Below, one piece after another: positions 40,066 through 48,066 of a stretch of 64,000 nt of DNA (position 1 is its first letter; every line of letters starts with the position of its first letter). Below the pieces are notes generated by a model that was given only the letters and a program-made list of their open reading frames with translations, ran no database searches and had not been told where the DNA came from. The DNA is from Amycolatopsis thailandensis (GTDB lineage: Bacteria; Actinomycetota; Actinomycetes; Mycobacteriales; Pseudonocardiaceae). A program made the position numbers and the translations under genes. The stretch is taken from assembly GCF_002234405.1 (NCBI RefSeq), contig NZ_NMQT01000123.1, forward strand, positions 1 to 64,000. The letters are read 5' to 3'.

Positions 40066-41883
40066 ATGTCATCGCTGATACATCTCGTGCTTTGCCTGAT
40101 TCTGACGGCGATTCCCGTACCGGCGGGGAAACCGGTTACCGCCGCGGCGGTGGTCTGTGTGCTGTCCTGCGACACTCTAGACCCCTCGAAGGCCCAGCAG
40201 GACACCTTTCCGGTTCCGGACAAGGAGTTCGGCGGACGGGTGCTCCGGCTGCATGTGTCGGACGCCGACGGGATGGCCTGGGGCAGCATCGATCGCGGGG
40301 CGACCGGGGATTCGGTCTGGCTCGACCGCTCCTGGGACGGCGGCGCGACCTGGGAAGGACTACTGGGCAAAGCGAGCGTTCCCGGCACCTGGACCGGCAC
40401 GAGAACCTTGATGTACAACGTGACCGATCCCGGAAAGCACCGGCGCGGCGTGATCCGCGCGTGCGGCGACGCCGCCGGGGTCACCTGTACGGAATGGATC
40501 CACCCGAAGGTCTGCGACGTCGTCTGCGACGGCGCGACCCAGCCGGACGGGGATGTCCAGCCGGTTCCGCCGGCAACGTTGTTCGGGCGCACGATCCGCC
40601 TGCACGTCGACGGGAACGCGATGGCCTGGGGCACCATCGAATCCGGCGCGCGGGGCGACGAGATCTGGCTGGATCGTTCCTGGGACGCGGGGGTGAGCTG
40701 GGCCGGTGGTTCGTCACTGGGCCGGACGCCGGTCGCCGCGGGCGCGAACGCCGGCCGGACGGCGTTGTTCGCGACGCGAGATCCCCGGGGCCGCCACTAC
40801 GGCGGTGCCGTCCGCGCCTGCGGCCGTGAAGCCGCGCACCAGGAGGGATCCTGTACGGCGTGGGCCCGTCCGGCACCGGCCCGCGCGCAAGCGGCGGCCG
40901 ACGCGCTCTTGTACTCCTACGATCCGTATCCGGGCTGGTGGCCGAGCAGCTGGTGGAACTCGGCGGCGACGTTGACGGCGGTCATCGACCACGCCAGGAC
41001 GACCGGGGATCGGCGCCACGACTGGATCATCGCGCGCACCTTCGAGCGGAACCGCGGCGTCTTTCCCGCCGGTGAGCGCGGTTCCGATGCCATCGAAGGG
41101 AATTTCGCCAGCCGGGCCATCGACGACAGTGCCTGGTGGGGCCTCGCGTGGGTGGCCGCCTACGACCACACCGGCGACCCGCGCTACCTCGCCATGGCGA
41201 CCACGATCGCCGCCTACGTGCACCAGTACTGGGATCCGGGAACCTGCGGCGGCGGGGTCTGGTGGGACCGGGAACGGACCTACAAGAACGCCGTCACCAG
41301 TGGTCTGTACCTGCGGCTCGCGGCCTCCGTCCACCGCCGGACACCGGGTGACTCGGTGTGGCTGCGACGATCCCGGACCGCGGCGGACTGGTACCTGACC
41401 AGCGGGATGATCAACGCGTCCGGACTGGTCAACGACGGCCTCACCCGCGACTGCCGCAACAACGGGCAGACGGTCTGGACCTACAACCAGGGCCTGGGCA
41501 TCGGCGGTCTCGTCGAGCTCTGGCGTGCCACCGGCGAGACCCGCTGGCTCGACGCGGCCCGGCGCCTGGGCGACGCGGCGGTCGGTGGCACGGTGCTGAC
41601 CGAGAAAGGCGTCCTCACCGAATCCTGCGACGTCGGCCAGAACTCCTGTGACGACAATCAAAAACAGTTCAAGGGCATCTTCATGCGCTTTCTCGCCGAC
41701 CTGGCCGCCGCGACGAACTCTCCCGCTTACCGCGACTACGCCAAGCGGCAGGCCGACTCGCTGTGGACGTCGGACCGCGATCCGCTGAACCGGATCGGGC
41801 AGCGCTGGGCGGGTGGTGCGCCGAATCAGGCCGACTGGCGGACCCAGGCGAGTGGACTCGGCGCTCTCACGGCCGCGTCCTGA
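40066..41883 (+). CDS. secreted GH76 family alpha-1,6-mannanase with N-terminal Cys-rich tandem modules
   Basis: A 605-residue secreted enzyme. Signal peptide residues 1-26. Two tandem modules of about 105 residues follow (VCVLSCD...GMAWGSIDRGATGDSVWLDRSWDGGATW and CDVVCDG...AMAWGTIESGARGDEIWLDRSWDAGVSW), each with a CxxxC start and late Cys; they look like surface-binding or disulfide-stabilised beta modules. The rest is a GH76 alpha/alpha barrel, with the catalytic Asp pair in SRAIDDSAWWGLAW and TYNQGLGIGGLVELW. ATG 40066 is preceded by GAGGGCGG. It would cut alpha-1,6-mannan of fungi or of actinobacterial lipoarabinomannan-type polymers. Confidence 0.9.
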   Translation: MSSLIHLVLCLILTAIPVPAGKPVTAAAVVCVLSCDTLDPSKAQQDTFPVPDKEFGGRVLRLHVSDADGMAWGSIDRGATGDSVWLDRSWDGGATWEGLLGKASVPGTWTGTRTLMYNVTDPGKHRRGVIRACGDAAGVTCTEWIHPKVCDVVCDGATQPDGDVQPVPPATLFGRTIRLHVDGNAMAWGTIESGARGDEIWLDRSWDAGVSWAGGSSLGRTPVAAGANAGRTALFATRDPRGRHYGGAVRACGREAAHQEGSCTAWARPAPARAQAAADALLYSYDPYPGWWPSSWWNSAATLTAVIDHARTTGDRRHDWIIARTFERNRGVFPAGERGSDAIEGNFASRAIDDSAWWGLAWVAAYDHTGDPRYLAMATTIAAYVHQYWDPGTCGGGVWWDRERTYKNAVTSGLYLRLAASVHRRTPGDSVWLRRSRTAADWYLTSGMINASGLVNDGLTRDCRNNGQTVWTYNQGLGIGGLVELWRATGETRWLDAARRLGDAAVGGTVLTEKGVLTESCDVGQNSCDDNQKQFKGIFMRFLADLAAATNSPAYRDYAKRQADSLWTSDRDPLNRIGQRWAGGAPNQADWRTQASGLGALTAAS

Positions 41884-41919
41884 GCCCCCTCGCCTTGCGG
41901 CGGCCTCTAGATTGAAGGC

Positions 41920-42699
41920 ATGGTTTCCACCGCCGAGAAGGCCACCCGGCTGCAAGAGCTGCACGCCGCCCCCGAACTGCTGCTCGTCGTCAACGTCTGG
42001 GACGCGATCACCGCGAAGGTCGTCGCCGAGACCCCCGGCACGCAGGCGCTCGCCACCCCGAGCCACGGCATCGCCGCCTCCCGCGGCTATCCCGACGGAG
42101 AGAAGATCCCCCGCGACGAGATGATCTCCGAGGTCGCGCTGATCGTCCGGACGGCGGGCGACCTGCCGGTCACCGCGGACCTGGAAGCGGGCTACGGCGA
42201 CCCGGGCGGCACGGTCGCCCGCGCGATCGAGGTCGGCGCGGTCGGCTGCAACCTCGAAGACCAGATGAAGCCGCTGGACGAATCCGTCAAGGCCGTCGAG
42301 GCCGCGGTCGCCGCCGCCCAGTCCGCCGGTATCGACTTCGTGCTCAACGCCCGCACGGACGCGTTCCTCAGGGCGGGCGACCGCGACCCCGAGGAGGTGC
42401 TGGCCGAGGCGATCACCCGGGGCCGCGCGTACCTGGACGCCGGCGCGTCGAACTTCTTCGTGCCCGGCAAACTCGACGAGACCCAGGTCGGCAGGCTGGT
42501 CGAGGCGCTGGGCGAGCGCAAGGTGAACCTGATCGGCGTGCCGGGCTCGATCCCGCTGGCCACCGCGCAGGAGCTCGGCGTCTCCCGGGTGTCGTACGGG
42601 CCGTTCAGCCAGAACGTCGCGCTCACCGCGCTGGCGAAGCTCGCCGAGGACGTCTACGCCGGCGGCGGCCTGCCCGCCGACATGCGCAAGCTGAACTGA
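41920..42699 (+). CDS. isocitrate lyase/PEP mutase superfamily protein
   Basis: A 259-residue (beta/alpha)8 enzyme. LLVVNVWDAITAKVV is the family start, ATPSHGIAASRGYPDGE follows, then PVTADLEAGYGD with the Mg-binding Asp/Glu and GCNLEDQM. The VLNARTDAFLRAG strand and FFVPGKLDE end match the PEP-mutase-like subgroup. The Lys-Lys-Cys-Gly motif of true isocitrate lyases and 2-methylisocitrate lyases is absent, so it may be an oxaloacetate or carboxyphosphonoenolpyruvate-type hydrolase or lyase. Five bases separate it from the DUF2238 gene, suggesting co-transcription. Confidence 0.9.
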   Translation: MVSTAEKATRLQELHAAPELLLVVNVWDAITAKVVAETPGTQALATPSHGIAASRGYPDGEKIPRDEMISEVALIVRTAGDLPVTADLEAGYGDPGGTVARAIEVGAVGCNLEDQMKPLDESVKAVEAAVAAAQSAGIDFVLNARTDAFLRAGDRDPEEVLAEAITRGRAYLDAGASNFFVPGKLDETQVGRLVEALGERKVNLIGVPGSIPLATAQELGVSRVSYGPFSQNVALTALAKLAEDVYAGGGLPADMRKLN

Positions 42700-42704
42700 C
42701 CACC

Positions 42705-43319
42705 GTGGTTCGCGGAGTCGGCCGGGTCGAAGGGGCCCTGCTGACCGTCGTGGTGCTCACCGCACTCGTGGTGACCGGGATCCAGGCGAAGTCGCCAGGC
42801 ACGTGGCTGCTGGAAGTCGTCTGGGTCCTGATCGGGTTACCGCTGGTGGTGGCGCTGCGCGGACGCTTCCCCTTGACCCGGCTGCTCTGCTGGCTGCTGG
42901 TGCTGCACGCGATCGTGCTGTGTTACGGCGGGCAGTACACCTACGCGGAAACCCCCATCGGTGAGTGGGTCCAGGGCTGGCTGGGCACCCAACGGAACAA
43001 CTACGACCGGTTCGCCCACTTCGTTCAGGGCTTCGTCCCCGCGATCGCCGTCCGTGAGGTGCTTCTTCGCCGGACGCCGTTGCGGCCCGGTGGCTGGACC
43101 TCGTTCCTGACCGTCTGCGTCTGCCTGGCGATCGCGGCCTGTTTCGAATTCGTGGAATGGATCAGCGCGCTGCTCGCGGGGTCGGGCGCGGACGATTTCC
43201 TGGCCACCCAAGGGGATGTCTGGGACACCCAGTGGGACATGTTCCTGTGCCTGTGCGGCGCGGTGGTCTCCTTGCTGATCTGGCGACGGGTACACGACCG
43301 GCAACTGGCCGGGCGGTGA
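42705..43319 (+). CDS. DUF2238 (YjdF-like) membrane protein
   Basis: A 204-residue protein with six helices (GALLTVVVLTALVVTGI, WLLEVVWVLIGLPLVVAL, LLCWLLVLHAIVLCYGG, IAVREVLL, FLTVCVCLAIAACFEFVEW, MFLCLCGAVVSLLIW). The conserved polar motifs YTYAETP, RNNYDRFAHFVQGF, FEFVEW and TQGDVWDTQWDM place His, Asp and Glu within the membrane, as in DUF2238. The start is GTG 42705. The function of the family is unknown. It follows the PEP-mutase-like gene almost directly. Confidence 0.88.
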   Translation: MVRGVGRVEGALLTVVVLTALVVTGIQAKSPGTWLLEVVWVLIGLPLVVALRGRFPLTRLLCWLLVLHAIVLCYGGQYTYAETPIGEWVQGWLGTQRNNYDRFAHFVQGFVPAIAVREVLLRRTPLRPGGWTSFLTVCVCLAIAACFEFVEWISALLAGSGADDFLATQGDVWDTQWDMFLCLCGAVVSLLIWRRVHDRQLAGR

Positions 43320-43426
43320 GGGGCAGGTTCGGACTGGCCGGCGGGCTGGTCGCGGCCTGAGTGTCCACATGGGACACCTAGCGACGATTTAGCGTCCGAT
43401 TCATGCCCGTATGGGCTGTTCCGCGT

Positions 43427-43478
43427 GGGGTCGTGAGCGATAAAGAGGGTTCTAACCATCTTTATCACTCACGACCCC
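43427..43478. repeat. 20-bp-arm inverted repeat (GTCGTGAG-GATAAAGA)
   Basis: GGGGTCGTGAGCGATAAAGA and its complement (one mismatch) enclose GGGTTCTAACCA. It lies in the 575-base intergenic stretch 43320-43894 and is unlike ordinary terminators in its AT-rich tip; I take it as another dispersed repeat family. Confidence 0.75.
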
Positions 43479-43639
43479 TTCACAAAGCCACGCAAAGTGC
43501 CCAAAACGGGCGTTCCGGCTGGAAGGGGTGCCTCATGTGGACGGCCGAAGTCGCGACCCGCTCCCGCAGGCCAGTTCAGGCCGGGCCGCGGAAGCCCCGC
43601 TCGGCAGGAGACTCGATCACGCCACGCACGACCACGGTG

Positions 43640-43800
43640 ACCAAGCTCGGTACTTTCGCGTGACCGAGTGGACGACACGCGTGATCAGACGGACGACACG
43701 CGTGTCCAGATGGACGGCACTCGGCGACGGCCGAGTCCGCCGTCCGCCCAGTCACGCGTGCCGTCCCACCGGTCACGCGAAACCCCCCGACCAGAGGTAC
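43640..43800. repeat. degenerate ~18-bp repeats (ACACGCGTG family)
   Basis: Units such as GACGACACGCGTGATCAGAC, GACGACACGCGTGTCCAGAT and GACGGCACTCGGC, then inverted copies (CACGCGTGCCGTCCC), fill the region upstream of the amino-acid permease. A weak 86-codon frame across 43403-43663 is not supported by codon use. The rest of 43320-43894 shows no gene. Confidence 0.65.
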
Positions 43801-43894
43801 CTGAGACACGGTTGGCCCTGACGCGATAACGCCACTCACGGCCCACTCGACCACCCTGCGAAGCGCGCGCGAGGCGGCAGATACGGTCGTCGGC

Positions 43895-45292
43895 ATGAAT
43901 CTGCGAGCCGCGGCGATGCGGCGGAAACCGGTCGCCGACCTGATCGCCGAGAGTGATCACGGCACGCTGAAGCGCTCCCTCGGCCTCGGCCAGCTGACCA
44001 TGCTCAGCATCGGCGCGACGCTGGGCAGCGGGATCTTCGTCGTGCTCGGCGAAGCGGTCCCCGTGGCAGGCCCCGCGGTCGTGCTGTCCTTTGTGCTCGC
44101 CGGCGTCACCGCGCTGTTCTCGGCGCTCTCGTACGCCGAGCTCGCCGGAATGATCCCGGTGTCCGGTTCGTCCTACTCCTACGCGTACGCCACGCTCGGC
44201 GAGCTGGTCGCCTGGGTCTGCGGTTGGTGCCTGGTGCTCGAATACGGCGTCTCGGTGGCGTCGGTCGCGGTCGGGTGGGGGCAGTATCTCAACGAGCTGC
44301 TGCGGCTGACGTTCGGTTTCGCCATCCCGGACGCGTTGAGCCAGCCACCGGGTTCGGGCGGGATCGTCAACGTCCCGGCCATTCTCGTCGTGCTGCTCGC
44401 CATGTTCCTGCTGCTGTCCGGCGCGAAGGAGAGCGCGCGGGCCAACGCGATCATGGTCGTGATCAAGATCGGCACGCTGGTGCTGTTCTGCGCGATCGCG
44501 TTCACCGCGGTCCGGGCGGCGAACTTCACGCCGTTCCTGCCGCTCGGCCTGGCCGGACTGAGCGCCGGTGGCGCGAAACTGTTCTTCTCCTACATCGGTT
44601 TCGACGCGGCCTCCACGGCGGGCGAGGAAGCGAAGAACCCGCAGCGGGACCTGCCGCGCGCGATCCTGCTCTCGCTCGCCATCGTCACCGTGCTGTACTG
44701 CCTGGTCGCCGTGGCCGCCGTCGGCGCGCTGCCGTGGCAGGAGTTCGACGGCCAGGAAGCCGCGCTCTCGCACGTGCTCGGCGCCGTGTCCGACAACCCG
44801 CTCTGGGCCGGGCTGCTCGCGGTCGGCGCGATCGTGGCGATCTCCAGCGTCGTGCTGACCGTCCTCTACGGGCAGACACGCATCCTGTTCTCGATGTCCC
44901 GTGACGGCATGGTCCCGGCGGCGTTGTCCAAAGTGGATCCCAAGACCGGCACCCCGCGGATCAACACTCTGGTGGTCTCCGGGTTCGTCGCGGCGCTGGC
45001 CGCGTTCATCCCGCTCGGCAAGCTGGCCGACGCCACGAGTATCGGCACCCTCTTCGCGTTCGGGCTGGTGGACATCGCCGTCCTGCTGCTGCGACGCCGT
45101 CAGCCGGAGGCTCCCCGCTCGTTCCGTGTGCCGTTCTCGCCCGTCACCCCGATCCTCGGCGTGCTGTGCTGCGGCTACATGATGCTCAGCCTCGACGGCG
45201 CCACCTGGATCGTCTTCGGCGGCTGGATGGCGCTCGGCCTGCTGATCTACTTCGGTTACAGCGTGCGCCGATCCAGGCTGGCCGCGGAATAG
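43895..45292 (+). CDS. APC superfamily amino acid permease (CAT-like)
   Basis: A 465-residue, 12-helix transporter. The APC signature LTMLSIGATLGSGIFVVLGE forms helix 1 and the SALSYAELAGMIPVSGSSYSY loop follows. GAKESARANAIMVVIKI and FFSYIGFDAASTAGEEAKNP are typical of the cationic amino acid transporter branch. The C-terminal IYFGYSVRRSRLAAE tail is basic. Start ATG 43895. It stands alone and is preceded by the repeat-filled region. Import of basic or branched amino acids is likely, but the substrate cannot be fixed. Confidence 0.93.
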   Translation: MNLRAAAMRRKPVADLIAESDHGTLKRSLGLGQLTMLSIGATLGSGIFVVLGEAVPVAGPAVVLSFVLAGVTALFSALSYAELAGMIPVSGSSYSYAYATLGELVAWVCGWCLVLEYGVSVASVAVGWGQYLNELLRLTFGFAIPDALSQPPGSGGIVNVPAILVVLLAMFLLLSGAKESARANAIMVVIKIGTLVLFCAIAFTAVRAANFTPFLPLGLAGLSAGGAKLFFSYIGFDAASTAGEEAKNPQRDLPRAILLSLAIVTVLYCLVAVAAVGALPWQEFDGQEAALSHVLGAVSDNPLWAGLLAVGAIVAISSVVLTVLYGQTRILFSMSRDGMVPAALSKVDPKTGTPRINTLVVSGFVAALAAFIPLGKLADATSIGTLFAFGLVDIAVLLLRRRQPEAPRSFRVPFSPVTPILGVLCCGYMMLSLDGATWIVFGGWMALGLLIYFGYSVRRSRLAAE

Positions 45293-45417
45293 CCCGTTCG
45301 CCGCCATAATTCCTAGCCTGTACAGCCGCAGTCTGACCTAGATCATTGAACAAACGGTGACGAGTAGGGGACACTGCGTTCCGCCCCACGGAAACCCTAC
45401 CGTGAACCGAGGTCCCA

Positions 45418-46347
45418 ATGCGCAATCGTATTACCGTACTGACCGCATGCCTCGCCCTTTCCCTCACTCAATTGACCGCCCCCGCGGCCGCCCAGGACAC
45501 GACGAAAGTACGGGCGCCCATATGTTATGAAGAGCCTTCGCAGCCGAAAGCGGATGTCAGTGACATAAAGGCCGCTTTCACGTCTTCGAAGTGGTTGCAG
45601 ACGATCCAAGGTGTGTACAAACGGCGATGGCCGAGCGGCGAAGGCCTCGCGATCGCCCAGGCCAAGGACAAGTACTTCAGCCAGTTCGTCACCAAGACCA
45701 GCTTCAACGGGCTCGCCGAGTCCCTCATGGTCGCGATCCACGAAGAGACCCACATGTGGGACCTGGATCCTTCGCGAACCTCGTGGGACGTCTACGTCTC
45801 CGCGTGGATCAACGCTTCCCGCAAGGCGATGAAGGTCCCGATCCACGGCGGCTTCGCCCGCCGCGAGATCCTGCCGCTGATCACGGACAATCTCACCAAG
45901 TCGATGGACGACATCTATCTGCGTGACCAGCAGCAGGGTTCGTACAAAATCCAGGGTGTCATCGCCGAACTCAACGCCGGGCTCATGGGATTGCCCGCGG
46001 CGTCCGTCGTCGCCGAGTTCATCCAGGGAATCGGCGCGAGCAACGCCAGGGACATCGTCGCCACCAACATTCGCTACCTTCAGCTCTACCTGCGCGTCGC
46101 CAAGGCGAAGTATCCCGATTACTGGGCCAAGATCAAGGGCCAGCCGGAACTGCGCGAATTCGTGCTCACCGAATTCCTCCGCGCGGCGTATTGGCTGGAT
46201 CAGTCCGAGCCCTACGCGGCCAAACTCGGCAGTGCGGACGTGGCCAAGATCGTCGCCAAGAACTACGCCCCGGAGAACGTCGCCATCATCGAGGAATTCA
46301 CCGGAGCCAAGGTGAACACCGGTACGGCCAGGAACTGCACGGTCTGA
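45418..46347 (+). CDS. secreted protein with HEETH metallopeptidase-like motif, unknown family
   Basis: A 309-residue secreted protein. The signal peptide (MRNRITVLTACLALSLTQLT) is cleaved near APAAAQD. A long helical domain carries H108-E-E-T-H112 within MVAIHEETHMWDLD, the HExxH zinc motif of gluzincin-type peptidases, with E184 in VIAELNAGLMG a possible third ligand. Only two Cys remain in the mature protein, near each end (C36 and one in NCTV), so a single disulfide is likely. No family is recognised. It stands alone with a terminator behind it. It could be a novel secreted peptidase, or a zinc protein without peptidase activity. Confidence 0.7.
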   Translation: MRNRITVLTACLALSLTQLTAPAAAQDTTKVRAPICYEEPSQPKADVSDIKAAFTSSKWLQTIQGVYKRRWPSGEGLAIAQAKDKYFSQFVTKTSFNGLAESLMVAIHEETHMWDLDPSRTSWDVYVSAWINASRKAMKVPIHGGFARREILPLITDNLTKSMDDIYLRDQQQGSYKIQGVIAELNAGLMGLPAASVVAEFIQGIGASNARDIVATNIRYLQLYLRVAKAKYPDYWAKIKGQPELREFVLTEFLRAAYWLDQSEPYAAKLGSADVAKIVAKNYAPENVAIIEEFTGAKVNTGTARNCTV

Positions 46348-46354
46348 CGCCGTT

Positions 46355-46386
46355 CGCCGGTGACGGGTACGGCCCCGTCACCGGCG
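46355..46386. terminator. bidirectional hairpin terminator
   Basis: A 13-bp perfect stem (CGCCGGTGACGGG and complement, six-base loop) between the convergent HEETH and SnoaL-like genes. Confidence 0.75.
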
Positions 46387-46396
46387 GACCGCCCCC

Positions 46397-46750
46397 TTAC
46401 GGCACGAACACCGGCTGGTCCAGCACCCAGAGCCAGGAGCCGTCCGGCTGACGGCGGGCGACCTCGACGGTCACCTCGCCGGTGGTCAGCGTGGACGCCG
46501 TGAGTGCCAGGTCCTCGCCCGTCAGCGCCGGATGCTGCCTGCCCGGCAGGAGTTCCGGCGCGGCCGCGACGAACTCCTCGTACACCTTGCGGATCTCCGC
46601 GTGCCCGGTCGCGAGGTTGCCCGGCGGGAACGCCAGCACGGCGTCCGGTTCGTACAACGCCACGAGCCCCTCGACATCACCCGCGTTGCCGCGCTCGATG
46701 AAGAATTTGCCCAGATCGTTCGGCTCGGTGGCCACAGTCCTGCTTGTCAT
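46397..46750 (-). CDS. SnoaL/NTF2-like (DUF4440-type) small protein
   Basis: A 117-residue cone-shaped NTF2-fold protein: FFIERGNAGDVEGLVALYEPDAVLAFPPG, GHAEIRKVYEEFVAA, and a final VEVARRQPDGSWLWVLDQP strand pair, which is the DUF4440/YybH pattern. No catalytic residues can be assigned. It is divergent from the WYL regulator across a 62-base region holding a perfect 12-bp-arm palindrome, so that regulator probably controls it. Such proteins can be isomerases, cyclases or ligand-binding proteins. Confidence 0.88.
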   Translation of the reverse strand: MTSRTVATEPNDLGKFFIERGNAGDVEGLVALYEPDAVLAFPPGNLATGHAEIRKVYEEFVAAAPELLPGRQHPALTGEDLALTASTLTTGEVTVEVARRQPDGSWLWVLDQPVFVP

Positions 46751-46768
46751 GCGGAGCAGCTTCGCAGC

Positions 46769-46797
46769 GAATACACGACATCCTGTGTCGTGTATTC
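46769..46797. promoter_or_regulatory. perfect 12-bp-arm palindrome, probable operator
   Basis: GAATACACGACA and its complement flank TCCTG, midway between the divergent SnoaL-like and WYL-regulator starts (19 and 16 bases away). The AT-rich ends are unusual here. It is very likely the binding site of the WYL regulator. Confidence 0.75.
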
Positions 46798-46812
46798 CGT
46801 TAGAGTTTTCGC

Positions 46813-47820
46813 ATGCGCGCCGACCGGCTGGTCTCCCTGGTGTTGCTGCTGCGCCACCGCGGCCGGCTTTCCGCCGCCACGCTGGCGCGCGAGCTGGAGG
46901 TGTCCACCCGCACCGTGCTGCGTGACATCGAGGCGTTGTCCGCGGCGGGCGTCCCGGTCTACGCCGAACGCGGCAGGCACGGCGGTTTCGCGTTGCTGCC
47001 CGGTTTCCAGACCGAGCTCACCGGGCTGAACCACGACGAGGCGCTCGCCCTGCTGATCGCCGGGTCCCGGCGCGGCGCGCAGGCGTTCGGGCTCGGCTCG
47101 GCGCTCGCCTCCGCGATGCTGAAGGTGGTCGACGCCCTGCCCGAAACCCAGCGTGACACCGCGGCGGGCGCGGCCCGGCGGCTGCTCGTCGACCCGGAGA
47201 CCGACCTCCTCTCGCGCCGGGTAGCCGCCGAGGAGGTGCCCGACGCGATCGTGGCCGAGGTCCGGCGCGCGGTGTTCGCCGGGCACAAGCTGCGCATCCA
47301 CTACGCGGCCGCGGGCCGGAAGCCGCAGTGGCGCACGGTGGACCCGATCGGCCTGGTCACCGTCCGCGATCAGGGCTATCTGCTGGCCACGAGGGCGGGC
47401 GAGGACCGCACCTACCGGCTGTCCCGGCTGCGGGCCGCCGAGGAGCTCCCCGAACCCGCGCAGCGGGCGGACCGGGTCGACCTGGACCGGGCCTGGCAGG
47501 AGCGCGGCACCCGGTTCCGGACCGGCGGCGACCAGGTCACCGTGCTGGCGCGGGTGCGACCGCCGCGCCGGGAGGGACTGGTGGGCACCGCGCTGGCCGT
47601 CCTCGCCGAAGAATCCGACGCGGACGGCTGGCTGCGGCTGGAGGTGACCTTCCAGGACGACCGGCACGCCGAATGGGCGTTGTGGCAGCTCGGCACGGAC
47701 GCGGAGGCGCTGTCCCCGCGGCGGTTGCGCACCGCCCTGCGCGATCGCGCCGCCGCGATCACCAGCCGTTACGACGCCCCAACAGGTCTGACCACTGTGG
47801 ACAGTCGACGCACTCCGTGA
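46813..47820 (+). CDS. YafY-type WYL-domain transcriptional regulator
   Basis: A 335-residue regulator. Residues 1-60 form an HTH_11/DeoR-like winged helix (LRHRGRLSAATLARELEVSTRTVLRDIEAL and GVPVYAERGRHGGFAL). The middle WYL domain (about 140-225) reads KLRIHYAAAGRKPQWRTVDPIGLVTVRDQGYLLAT, with the family's D-P-hydrophobic-G core and the L-A in place of WYL. A C-terminal WCX domain follows. WYL proteins sense small ligands or nucleic acid. It faces the SnoaL-like gene across a palindrome. Confidence 0.93.
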   Translation: MRADRLVSLVLLLRHRGRLSAATLARELEVSTRTVLRDIEALSAAGVPVYAERGRHGGFALLPGFQTELTGLNHDEALALLIAGSRRGAQAFGLGSALASAMLKVVDALPETQRDTAAGAARRLLVDPETDLLSRRVAAEEVPDAIVAEVRRAVFAGHKLRIHYAAAGRKPQWRTVDPIGLVTVRDQGYLLATRAGEDRTYRLSRLRAAEELPEPAQRADRVDLDRAWQERGTRFRTGGDQVTVLARVRPPRREGLVGTALAVLAEESDADGWLRLEVTFQDDRHAEWALWQLGTDAEALSPRRLRTALRDRAAAITSRYDAPTGLTTVDSRRTP

Positions 47821-48066
47821 CGATCGTTACACAGGACTACGCTCGGTCACGACGGACCGTCCCGGTCACCGCGCCACGCGACCGCCGGCAACGTCGTGTT
47901 CTCACAACGGTCATCTTCGTCCCGCGTTCGTCCTGATCACGGTCGCGGGGGCCCGCCGACCGGTCTCCCCGGACCGTCGCCGAGGCCGCGACACAGTGTG
48001 GTGAAAGGCCGCTTCCCGAGGCCGAGGGCGAGTTGGGCGGGCAGGGTGGGGATGCATAATTCGGCC

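Noticed and set aside
43403..43663. An 86-codon frame in the gap before the permease
   Set aside because: It crosses a long inverted repeat and tandem repeats, lacks a ribosome site and does not show the genome's codon bias.
7485..43800. Possible CRISPR arrays at the three short-repeat clusters
   Set aside because: Units are about 18 bp, degenerate, in both orientations and without uniform spacers; no cas genes are present.
43685..45307. A 540-codon minus-strand frame over the amino-acid permease
   Set aside because: Composition is extreme in Asp/Arg/His/Gln and it runs through intergenic repeats; the opposite strand has a complete APC permease.
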